Positions 57,420 through 64,000 of a stretch of 64,000 bases of DNA are shown here, piece after piece. Location: NCBI GenBank assembly GCA_036504735.1, contig DASXUQ010000019.1, positions 310,001 to 374,000 of the forward strand, read 5' to 3'. The stretch is from a bacterium (lineage in GTDB: Bacteria; Electryoneota; RPQS01). The translations under genes were made by a program, and so were the position numbers. Each line of letters opens with the position of its first letter. The first letter of the stretch is position 1. The notes under the pieces are model-generated. The model made no database searches. It was not told the DNA's origin and saw nothing but the letters and a program-made list of their open reading frames with translations.

Positions 57420-57464
57420 GGGACCGCGCGGTATTCCCGCGCTGTCCCCCCGCCGCAGGCGGCC
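57420..57464. repeat. Dispersed 45-nt repeat, copy 2 (inverted)
   Basis: Reverse complement of 44537-44583 apart from one missing base. It begins GGGACCGCGCGGT and ends CCGCAGGCGGCC. Confidence 0.8.
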
Positions 57465-57486
57465 TTGGGGGCAGGCGTCACGCCTG

Positions 57487-58494
57487 CTACTTCACCAGCA
57501 GCATCTTGCGGGTCGCGCTGAAGCGGTCACCGATGGTGATGCTGTAGAAGTACAGACCGGATGTCAGATTCTGGCCGTTGAAGGACACCGAGTGGCGTCC
57601 GGCAGCGGTGTTCGCGTTGACCAGCGTGGCCACGCACTGGCCCATCGGGTTGAAGACCTTCAGAGTCACGTGGTTCGCTTCGAGGACATCGAAGGTGATG
57701 CTGGTAGTCGGGTTGAAGGGATTCGGATAGTTCTGCAGCAAGGCATATTCCGTCACCTGCGCCGGGGAGGATGCGGTCGGCGTGGCCGCCACGCGGCCTT
57801 CAATCCGGCTGTTGCCGTTGGCATCCACCGAGACGAGCTGGTACTGATACATTACGCCGTTCACAGCGCTGTTATCTGTCCAGGTGTACTCGCGGCCCGT
57901 GGTGCTGTTGCCAAGCCCCTCGATACGCGCGGACAACTGGCCGTCACGCATGACATCGAAATGATCGTTGCTGGTTTCCGAAGCCGTCGCCCAGTCGAGC
58001 GTCACGGCATTGTCGCCGGCCGTCGCGGTCAGATCGGTGCTGAGATTGACGGCGAGCTGGCCATCGAAACTCAGGCAGAAGCAGCCGGAGCACAGGGTGT
58101 AAATCTCCAGTGCCCAGACATTGTCATGCACCCAGTAAAGGTACATGTCAAAGCAGTCGGAATGACCGTAGTAGTTCTCGGGGTAAAAATGGTCGCCGCC
58201 GAGTACGAACGGATAGGCAGGCGGCGTGATCGCCGTGCATTGCACGTCGCAGTCCGTGTTCGCCGCATTGCAGCCGGCATGAAGCGTCAGCACCGGAACG
58301 GCGCCGATCCCATCGCGGTTGCCGTAAAGCAGAATCGCCGGGTAGGCAAACGCGTCTTCGCAAACGCGGATGCAGTAGCTGTGGCCCACATCGATCTGCG
58401 ACGGTACGTTGGACACGCACTGGGCGAACGCCGCCGGGACAAGCAAGGCCGCAAGGGCCAGAAAGGCCAGAGTCTTGAGTACAGTTTTCTTCAT
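57487..58494 (-). CDS. Secreted cysteine-rich protein with Fn3 and sorting domain (family A, copy 1)
   Basis: 335 residues from the ATG at 58494 (GGGAGAA upstream). The signal peptide ends AAFAQC. A novel cysteine-rich domain (about 25-165) holds SYCIRVCED, LTLHAGC, DCDVQCT, PPAYPF, DCFDMYLYWVHDNVW and the terminal CSGCFCLSFD. A Fn3-like domain (VTLDWATASETSNDHFDVMRDG) and a sorting domain (YPNPFNPTTSI, NPMGQCV, GLYFYSI, terminal Lys) complete it. The gene at 60351-61373 is the same family, with the cysteines conserved. It follows a family B gene by 65 nt in one transcription unit. Function unknown. Confidence 0.85.
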   Translation of the reverse strand: MKKTVLKTLAFLALAALLVPAAFAQCVSNVPSQIDVGHSYCIRVCEDAFAYPAILLYGNRDGIGAVPVLTLHAGCNAANTDCDVQCTAITPPAYPFVLGGDHFYPENYYGHSDCFDMYLYWVHDNVWALEIYTLCSGCFCLSFDGQLAVNLSTDLTATAGDNAVTLDWATASETSNDHFDVMRDGQLSARIEGLGNSTTGREYTWTDNSAVNGVMYQYQLVSVDANGNSRIEGRVAATPTASSPAQVTEYALLQNYPNPFNPTTSITFDVLEANHVTLKVFNPMGQCVATLVNANTAAGRHSVSFNGQNLTSGLYFYSITIGDRFSATRKMLLVK

Positions 58495-58559
58495 CAGTGA
58501 TTCTCCCAAATAGGTTTGTTCGTGCAACATCTTTCGTGTGTGAAGGGTGTTGGGGAGAC

Positions 58560-59882
58560 TCACTTAATGTAGAGCAACTTGTTGGTGTAGCTGAACTGAC
58601 CGCTCTTCAACGTGTACATGTACACGCCGGTGGCAAGTCCGTCCGCCGACCAGTTCATCGTGTAATTTGCGGCGGGCATGACGCGGTCCACGACCGTCGC
58701 CACTTCGCGGCCCAGCAGGTCGTACACCTTCAGCGTGACGCGGTCCGCATTGGGGATCGAGAACGCAAAGGTCGTGCGGCTGTTGAACGGATTCGGGTAG
58801 TTCTTCACGCTGTATTCGGTCGGCACCGCGCCGTTCAGGCCGGTGTTGGGCGTCGCGGACGCGACCACCGTCTGGCCGTCTACGTTATAGACGTGATTGC
58901 CCTGCGCGTCGGTGACGTGCAGCTTGTAGAAATACGTGCGGCCGTTCTCCACGTCGGTGTCGGTCCACGTGTAGCTCTGACGGGTCGTGCTGTTGCCGGC
59001 GGCGCCCACACTGTACATCGTGCGATAGACGCCTTCGCGGCTGTCCGCGCGCGTCACGATGAAACGGTTGGTGCCGGTCTCCGACGCCGTGCCCCAGTTC
59101 AGAGTTACGCTGCCGTCACCCGCAACGGCTCCGAAGCCGGTCATGTTGACGGGCAGGAAAAAGTCCGAACGCCAGATGCACACACAACCCGGGTTGGCGT
59201 TGCAATAGGTCAGCGTCAGGAACAGATGGCAGTTGGCGAACACGCGCTTGAACCAGCGGAACTGGCTCCAATCCACGCGCGGACAATTGGGATCGTTGCA
59301 ATGCGATTCGGCAGGATCGCAACCGTTGGTCACGGTGACTTCCAGCAGATCGGGATTGTAAGTGGGATCTTCGCAGAAAATGGGAATCGTGTACGAGCCG
59401 TGGCAAATCCACGCGCAGAACGCGGTGTTGCGGCGGATCGTGTCGGGAAGCACCGGGGTGCAGCCCGCATCCTGATACGTGTAATAACCGTTCCCGCCTT
59501 CGACGTTCGCCAGCAGCGTGTCGCTGACGGACATGCGGTACATGAACTGATCGCTGTTGTTGTAAATGTCGATGTACGCGGTAATGACGTTTACCGTGTT
59601 ATCCGGCAAATCGGTAAAACGGCTGGGATCGGTGGGGCTCAACTCAGCCTCACTCCACAGTTCTACCGGCTCAGGAACGTAGGTGTTGGTGTTTCCCACA
59701 TACCCATTCGGATCCGACTGGGTATAGGATACACGGGCGTGGAACGGCGAATCGCCGATCACCACGGCATACATTTTCTGGGTTCCGACGTCGAAGCCCA
59801 TGAACGCATTTTCTGTCGCGAAGCTACAGACGGAAAGCAGCAATAGTGCCGCAACTACAACAACTGTCTTAGCTCTTTTCAT
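58560..59882 (-). CDS. Secreted protein with Fn3 and sorting domain (family B, copy 1)
   Basis: 440 residues with a signal peptide (1-22). A unique N-terminal domain (about 23-250) begins ENAFMGFDVGTQKMYAVV. It has SQSDPNGY-like, AFCAWICHGSYTIPIFCE and TNGC motifs and ends CVCIWRSDFFLPV. A Fn3-like domain (VTLNWGTASETGTNRFIVTR) and a sorting domain (YPNPFNSRTTF, YDLLGREV, GVYMYTL, terminal Lys) follow. The paralogue at 61438-62760 has exactly the same length and plan. The GCxCxW...LPV junction is shared with family A, so A and B may be distant relatives or partners. It is first in its two-gene unit, behind the promoter at 59973-60001. Confidence 0.85.
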   Translation of the reverse strand: MKRAKTVVVVAALLLLSVCSFATENAFMGFDVGTQKMYAVVIGDSPFHARVSYTQSDPNGYVGNTNTYVPEPVELWSEAELSPTDPSRFTDLPDNTVNVITAYIDIYNNSDQFMYRMSVSDTLLANVEGGNGYYTYQDAGCTPVLPDTIRRNTAFCAWICHGSYTIPIFCEDPTYNPDLLEVTVTNGCDPAESHCNDPNCPRVDWSQFRWFKRVFANCHLFLTLTYCNANPGCVCIWRSDFFLPVNMTGFGAVAGDGSVTLNWGTASETGTNRFIVTRADSREGVYRTMYSVGAAGNSTTRQSYTWTDTDVENGRTYFYKLHVTDAQGNHVYNVDGQTVVASATPNTGLNGAVPTEYSVKNYPNPFNSRTTFAFSIPNADRVTLKVYDLLGREVATVVDRVMPAANYTMNWSADGLATGVYMYTLKSGQFSYTNKLLYIK

Positions 59883-59972
59883 CCTCTTCTCCTCATGCTA
59901 TAAGACCACATCGGAAGTCTGCCCCATTTAGGTCAGACTTCGCCTATTACGCTCGCACGCTTTACTGTGGTA

Positions 59973-60001
59973 AATATAGTTTGCATTGTTAAGGATGTCA
60001 A
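59973..60001 (-). promoter_or_regulatory. Sigma70 promoter of secreted cassette copy 1
   Basis: On the minus strand TTGACA (60001-59996, perfect), a 17-nt spacer and TATATT (59978-59973). The leader to the family B start is about 84 nt. The same elements precede copy 2. Confidence 0.7.
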
Positions 60002-60257
60002 GTATTCTGCTAACATATTCATGTTTTTCCCACATCATCAAGGACCATTACAGACCCACTTGTGCCCACAAAAGTCTTATAAAAAACAGCTATTTGGTCG
60101 GCCAGCCCCGACCAAAACTCCGTCCCATTAAACCACAATTGACCCTTATGCCACTTGAGGTTGCTTTAGCATTCCTCTCCTCCCGCTTGTCTCCTTAGGG
60201 AGATCTTGTTTTGGCCTCCTTCGCCCCAACTGTGTCTAACTGTACCATAAACAAGGA

Positions 60258-60280
60258 GCCCCTGCAACCATTGCAGGGGC
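60258..60280 (-). terminator. Terminator-like hairpin after cassette copy 2
   Basis: GCCCCTGCAA (60258-60267) pairs with TTGCAGGGGC (60271-60280), about 70 nt after the family A copy 2 stop. Confidence 0.65.
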
Positions 60281-60350
60281 TTTCATGCGCCTTGTGATCA
60301 CTTAGCCACGGATCGCTCCAGACTACACCACCGTGGTCTGATCGGGTAAC

Positions 60351-61373
60351 TTACTTCACCAGCAGCATCTTGCGGGTCGCGGTAAACCTGTCTCCCATTT
60401 TGATGGTAAAGAAATACAGACCCGACTGCAAATTCGCCCCATCGAAACTCGCCGTATACCGCCCAACGGACATCACACCGTCCACCAGCGACTCGATGTG
60501 CTGACCCAGAGGATTGTAGATGTCCAGTTTGACCAGACTCGACGCCGGAACATCAAACTGAATGTGCGTGGTCGGATTGAAAGGATTGGGATAGTTCTGG
60601 TGGAGCGCGAAGTCCGTAACCGCCATCTGCGTGAAGCTCGGCGTCGCGTCGATGGTTCGCAGATTGTCCACCTGCCCGTTGTAATCCACCGCGCGCAGAC
60701 GGTACGTGTACCGCCGGCCGTTGACCACGTCGCTGTCCGTCCACGTGTAGGAATGCCCGGAAGGCCCGTTGCCTGCCGAACGCACCGCCGTGACCACGCC
60801 GCGATCTTCACGTACGATCTCAAAGCGGTCATTGGCGCTCTCGGACGCGGTCCGCCAACTGAGCGTCACTTTGCTGTCTCCCACCACGGCATCGAAGGAC
60901 GACAACTCTACGGGAAGCTGCCAGTCGAACCACATGCAGAAACAGCCGCTGCATTCCTTGCCGTAAATTTCCACCACCCAGTAGCCGTTGTGGCTCCAGT
61001 ACACATACATGTCCAGGCAATCGTTCGTCAGGTAGATGGCATCGGGCTGGCTCGGATCCTGTCCGAACTCCGGCGCCTGTCCCTGCGTCCACGGCCACGC
61101 CGGCGGCATCACGGGAGTGCAGTCGGAATTGCAGTCTCCGCCGTTCCCCTGGCAGCCGGGGCTGAGCGTCAAATGCGGGAACATCTCCGGCCCCATAAAG
61201 GGACAGGACAGAAAGAACATCGATACGGAATCGGGACAGACGTGAACACAGTAGCTCTGATAGAGATTAAGCTGCGCGGGCGCGCTCGTGCGGCACTGCG
61301 CCAGGCCCTGCTGCGTTCCCATCACCAGTCCAACCACCAGGACCAACAACATCCAATAGCGTTTATGTTTCAT
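60351..61373 (-). CDS. Secreted cysteine-rich protein with Fn3 and sorting domain (family A, copy 2)
   Basis: 340 residues. A signal peptide ending GLAQC, then the same cysteine-rich domain as copy 1: SYCVHVCPD, LTLSPGC, DCNSDCTP, PPAWPW, DCLDMYVYWSHNGYW and CSGCFCMWFDWQLPVELSSF. Fn3-like (VTLSWRTASESANDRFEIVRED) and sorting (YPNPFNPTTHI, NPLGQHI, GLYFFTI, terminal Lys) domains follow. The cysteines and the DMYxYWxH motif are invariant between copies while much of the rest differs, so the duplication is old and under selection. It follows family B copy 2 by 64 nt. Confidence 0.85.
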   Translation of the reverse strand: MKHKRYWMLLVLVVGLVMGTQQGLAQCRTSAPAQLNLYQSYCVHVCPDSVSMFFLSCPFMGPEMFPHLTLSPGCQGNGGDCNSDCTPVMPPAWPWTQGQAPEFGQDPSQPDAIYLTNDCLDMYVYWSHNGYWVVEIYGKECSGCFCMWFDWQLPVELSSFDAVVGDSKVTLSWRTASESANDRFEIVREDRGVVTAVRSAGNGPSGHSYTWTDSDVVNGRRYTYRLRAVDYNGQVDNLRTIDATPSFTQMAVTDFALHQNYPNPFNPTTHIQFDVPASSLVKLDIYNPLGQHIESLVDGVMSVGRYTASFDGANLQSGLYFFTIKMGDRFTATRKMLLVK

Positions 61374-61437
61374 ACGGGGTTCCCGGTTTATACATCAACA
61401 CAAAGGTCTCACGTTGCCCGCCCTTGCCCACGGCGCG

Positions 61438-62760
61438 TTACTTGATGTACAGCATCTTCCGTGTCTGCACATAGCTGCCGGCGGTCATGCGGTACATGTA
61501 CAGCCCCGCGGCCAGTCCGTCCGCCGACCAGTTCACCGTATAGAAATTCGGCGGCATGGTGCGGTCCACCACCGTAGCCACGTCGCGCCCCAGCATGTCA
61601 TAGATCTTCAGCGTCACATGCTCCTGTGCGGGAATCGAGAAACTGAAACTCGTCTGGCTGTTGAAGGGATTCGGATAGTTCTGCTCGAGGCGGAAGGCCA
61701 CCGGAAGCTCCGCGCCGCTGCGCGGTGTGGCTTCGGCGATCACATCGTGCCCTTCGACGTTATACACCGCCACGTGACCGGAAATTTCCGCCACGTGCAG
61801 CTTGTAATAATACGTCACGCCGTCGGACGCCGTGTTGTCTGTGAACGTGTAATTCGATCCCGTCGCCGCATTGCGCGCAGTAACGCGGGCAATAGTGCTG
61901 TAGCCTTCATCGGGCTGCGTGCTGCGGGTGATGCGGAACTCCTGCAGGCCGCTTTCCGAACCTGTGCCCCAGGAGAGCATCACGCGGTTGTCGCCGGCCA
62001 GCGCGGAAAAACCGGTCATCTGCACCGGCAGATCGCGATCCGAACGCCAGATGCACACGCACCCCGTATCCGCGCCGCAATAGGCCATCGTCAGATAGAT
62101 GCGGCAGTTGGTGCGCGAGCGAATGTGCGAGGAAAACAGCGGCCAGTCAATCGGGTTGCAGGCCACGGTGCAGTGATTGGGATCGGCGCAGCCGTTCATC
62201 ACATACACTTCCACCGAATTGGGATCGACAATCCCCGGCACGCGGTTCTCGCAGACCACCGGAATCACATAAGTGCCGTGCGCGATGTGCGCGCAGAAGC
62301 TGCTGTTCATGCGGATTGAATCCGGCAGCAGAATATCGCGCTCCGAGCCGTAGGTATAGCCGCCCGCCCCGTCGCGCTCCACACTCGCAAACAGGGTATC
62401 GGTGGCGCTGAGGGTATTCAGCAATTCGTGATGGGCATTGTAAAGCTGCGCCACGGCGGTAATCACGTTCATCTCGCCGTTGCCGATGCCCGGCGTGCGG
62501 CCCGGATCGGCGGGACTCAGCGACGCTTCGGCCCACAGCTCATTCGCTTCCACCGGATCGACCAGAATATCCCCGATGTAGCCGCTGGGATTGGATTGCG
62601 AGTACGTCACCACCGCCTGAATCGCGGTGTTGCTGCGAACCACCGCCTGCATCTTCTGCGAAGCCACATCGAAAGCCATGAACATGTTGTCGCTCGCAAA
62701 TCCTCGAGCCGCGAGCAGAATCAGAATCGCCAGCACACATAGTTTTCGAACCTTGGTCAT
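61438..62760 (-). CDS. Secreted protein with Fn3 and sorting domain (family B, copy 2)
   Basis: 440 residues, the same length as copy 1. After the signal peptide: NMFMAFDVASQKMQAVV, YSQSNPSGYIGD, SFCAHIAHGTYVIPVVCE, MNGCADPNHC and TGCVCIWRSDRDLPVQMTGF. A Fn3-like domain (VMLSWGTGSESGLQEFRITR) and sorting domain (YPNPFNSQTSF, YDMLGRDV, GLYMYRM, terminal Lys) end it. It leads the second two-gene unit, with a promoter at 62811-62840 and a 44-nt leader. Surface location is likely. The ligand or partner is unknown, but family A is the obvious candidate. Confidence 0.85.
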   Translation of the reverse strand: MTKVRKLCVLAILILLAARGFASDNMFMAFDVASQKMQAVVRSNTAIQAVVTYSQSNPSGYIGDILVDPVEANELWAEASLSPADPGRTPGIGNGEMNVITAVAQLYNAHHELLNTLSATDTLFASVERDGAGGYTYGSERDILLPDSIRMNSSFCAHIAHGTYVIPVVCENRVPGIVDPNSVEVYVMNGCADPNHCTVACNPIDWPLFSSHIRSRTNCRIYLTMAYCGADTGCVCIWRSDRDLPVQMTGFSALAGDNRVMLSWGTGSESGLQEFRITRSTQPDEGYSTIARVTARNAATGSNYTFTDNTASDGVTYYYKLHVAEISGHVAVYNVEGHDVIAEATPRSGAELPVAFRLEQNYPNPFNSQTSFSFSIPAQEHVTLKIYDMLGRDVATVVDRTMPPNFYTVNWSADGLAAGLYMYRMTAGSYVQTRKMLYIK

Positions 62761-62810
62761 CGGGTCTCCTGCGTAATATCTGCGGCCACCATCCTTTTTT
62801 GCATAGGGCC

Positions 62811-62840
62811 AATATACATCGGCGCACTATGGCAAGTCAA
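62811..62840 (-). promoter_or_regulatory. Sigma70 promoter of secreted cassette copy 2
   Basis: On the minus strand TTGACT (62840-62835), an 18-nt spacer and TATATT (62816-62811). The -10 is identical to that of copy 1. Confidence 0.65.
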
Positions 62841-63060
62841 GCTTCCGGACTTGAAATGGACTTTGATGCCCCACAGCACACTCGCTGCTTCCCGCTATAG
62901 GCACGCGGCCCTTTTGCGGGTACGTGCCGCACGGGTCCGTTCATACGGCGGAACGGTGGACGGATGTCATAGCGACTTCAAGTGGATTTGCTGGGAAGAA
63001 GGGCCGGTGGCGAAATGTAGAGACCCGCAGGTCAGGAGCATTGTGCCTCCTCGCAAGGGC

Positions 63061-63093
63061 AAAAAAAGTGGACGTCCCCGGTGGGCGTCCACT
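63061..63093 (-). terminator. Intrinsic terminator after tatD
   Basis: On the minus strand AGTGGACG (63093-63086) pairs with CGTCCACT (63074-63067), followed by T7 (63067-63061). Confidence 0.85.
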
Positions 63094-63119
63094 ATGAAAA
63101 TAGCGATAGAAGGTCGGGC

Positions 63120-63884
63120 TCAGGCGTCGTGCGGGAAGAAGAGCTGCAGGGCGGCGGCGGTAGTTTGACGGTCGATCTCTTCGAGGGGAAGATTGAAAAG
63201 CTGCGCGTGTTTGGCGGCCACCTCGCGCACGTGCATCGGCTCGCAGCGTTTGCCGCGATACGGCATGGGAGCCATGAACGGCGCGTCGGTCTCCAGCATG
63301 ATGCGACTCAGCGGCAACTGCTGCACGAGCTGCGGCAGGGGAGAATTCTTATAGGTGATATTGCCGGTGAAGGAGAGACTGAGCCCTTGCTCGAGCACCT
63401 GTCGCGCATAGGGTTCATCTTCGGAGAAGCAATGGAATACGCCGCGTTTCAGGCCGCTGCGTTTGACAATCTCGATGGTCCTCTGCCCTGCCGAGCGGTG
63501 ATGGATGATGGCGGGAAGTCCGGCATGAATGGCAAGCTGCAGCATGCGCTCGAAGAGCGCTTCCTGCTTTGCAAGATTGGTTTCCCCGCGATAGATGTCG
63601 AGTCCGATTTCGCCGATGGCCACCACGGACGGATCACCCGCCACAGCTTCGATCCAGAGCAAATCCTCTTCGCTGACCTTGTCCACTTCGGAAGGATGCA
63701 CTCCCACCGCGGCAAACACCACACCCGGAAACCGCGCCGCAATGGTCAAGCACGCCTCCGCCGTCTCCTTGTCCACCGCAATCGTGATAATCCGCGTCAC
63801 CCCCGCCCCCTGTGCCCGCGCAATCACCTCATTGAGGTCACTCTCGAACTCGGGATAGTAAAGATGTGAATGGGTATCGATCAT
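63120..63884 (-). CDS. tatD: TatD-family metal-dependent deoxyribonuclease
   Basis: 254 residues, full family length. The metal ligands are all present: MIDTHSHLYY (His-x-His), AIGEIGLDIYR (Glu), IIHHRSAG (His), FHCFSEDEPYA (His) and LETDAPFMAP (Asp). TatD proteins are 3'-5' DNases of the TIM-barrel amidohydrolase type, linked to DNA repair or RNA quality control. The gene stands alone, with its own terminator and a short gap to the window edge. Confidence 0.95.
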   Translation of the reverse strand: MIDTHSHLYYPEFESDLNEVIARAQGAGVTRIITIAVDKETAEACLTIAARFPGVVFAAVGVHPSEVDKVSEEDLLWIEAVAGDPSVVAIGEIGLDIYRGETNLAKQEALFERMLQLAIHAGLPAIIHHRSAGQRTIEIVKRSGLKRGVFHCFSEDEPYARQVLEQGLSLSFTGNITYKNSPLPQLVQQLPLSRIMLETDAPFMAPMPYRGKRCEPMHVREVAAKHAQLFNLPLEEIDRQTTAAALQLFFPHDA

Positions 63885-64000
63885 AAAAATACTTTGAACT
63901 ATTATTGTTTCGAAAATCGCATCGCCCGCGCCACTCCCTGACCCTTGTCATCTCGTTAGAGTCCGTGGACTCCACCGGAGTCTTCGACCTGACGGTACAC

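Larger units (their letters stand above)
59883..60350. other. 468-bp intergenic region between the two B-A cassettes
   Basis: No gene seen. It holds the promoter of copy 1 (59973-60001, minus), a 9-bp hairpin (TTTGGTCGG 60093-60101 with CCGACCAAA 60108-60116) and a terminator for copy 2 (60258-60280). The 59985-60090 part is AT-rich. Confidence 0.6.
62761..63119. other. 359-bp intergenic region
   Basis: Holds the minus-strand promoter of cassette copy 2 (62811-62840) and the tatD terminator (63061-63093). An open frame at 62851-63168 has no coding character and no homology signature. Confidence 0.55.

Noticed and set aside
62851-63168. Plus-strand 105-codon frame
   Set aside because: Runs through the tatD terminator, no ribosome site or family features.
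1-64000. tRNA, rRNA, CRISPR arrays or a replication origin
   Set aside because: No cloverleaf-like sequence, conserved rRNA block, regular short-repeat array or DnaA-box cluster noticed in the intergenic regions read on both strands.

Overview
The window reads as chromosomal DNA from an uncultivated, anaerobic, diderm bacterium of the FCB supergroup (the neighbourhood of Zixibacteria, KSB1, Electryoneota or Latescibacteria). The phylum cannot be fixed from the sequence alone. Three things point there. Eight secreted proteins end in the YPNP / LGxxV / GxYxxxL / terminal-Lys C-terminal domain typical of type IX secretion or FlgD-like cell-surface sorting. Lipid A synthesis (LpxB) shows an outer membrane. 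A soluble heterodisulfide reductase with an MvhD electron adaptor indicates H2- or formate-linked anaerobic electron bifurcation. Base composition is G+C rich, with strongly G/C third codon positions. I saw no rRNA, tRNA or CRISPR array.

Layout. 1-5.0 kb (minus): a tightly overlapping operon hdrC-hdrB-hdrA(N)-hdrA(C)-mvhD-(hydrogenase small-subunit-like), running off the left edge. HdrA is split into two genes and the second half carries a NuoG-like [2Fe-2S]/[4Fe-4S] module. A Rex-box-like site lies upstream. 5.4-6.5 kb: a NapH/CcoG-type membrane polyferredoxin. 7.0-12.9 kb: two paralogous secreted proteins and a subtilase with a beta-helix, all with sorting domains, behind a sigma70 promoter and a possible attenuator. 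13.0-17.0 kb (minus): two cupredoxin-type proteins and a PAS histidine kinase. 17.1-29.8 kb (plus): HemW, a giant glycine-rich triplicated surface protein, an LpoB-like/COG3014 lipoprotein pair, a methyltransferase with a trans-sulfuration enzyme, a beta-helix protein, and CheY plus pseudoreceiver-CheX.

30.1-36.4 kb: an envelope-polysaccharide/lipid A operon (GT2, flippase, small membrane protein, Gfo/Idh oxidoreductase, lpxB) interrupted by a RAYT transposase, REP-like palindromes and an HNH-like gene. 36.5-44.4 kb: a DksA-like/RsbU phosphatase fusion, an exonuclease, an acyltransferase whose start codon is unresolved, a PHP-like/GT4 fusion, a hydrolase, a methyltransferase and a response regulator. 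45.0-47.6 kb: a BNR-repeat secreted protein and a pseudopilin behind a good sigma54 promoter. 47.7-54.2 kb (minus): AddAB-like helicase-nucleases, the AddB nuclease site being degenerate. 54.4-57.2 kb: motA-motB plus a metal-ligand-less HD-GYP protein, behind another sigma54 promoter. 57.5-62.8 kb (minus): a two-gene cassette of secreted cysteine-rich proteins present twice in tandem, each with a matching promoter. 63.1-63.9 kb: TatD.

Recurring themes are a large investment in sorted surface proteins, sigma54 control of motility and pili, a dispersed REP-like repeat family with its own transposase, and several proteins that keep a fold but have lost catalytic residues (HD-GYP, PHP, AddB nuclease, receiver domains). 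The last theme suggests sensory or scaffolding roles.
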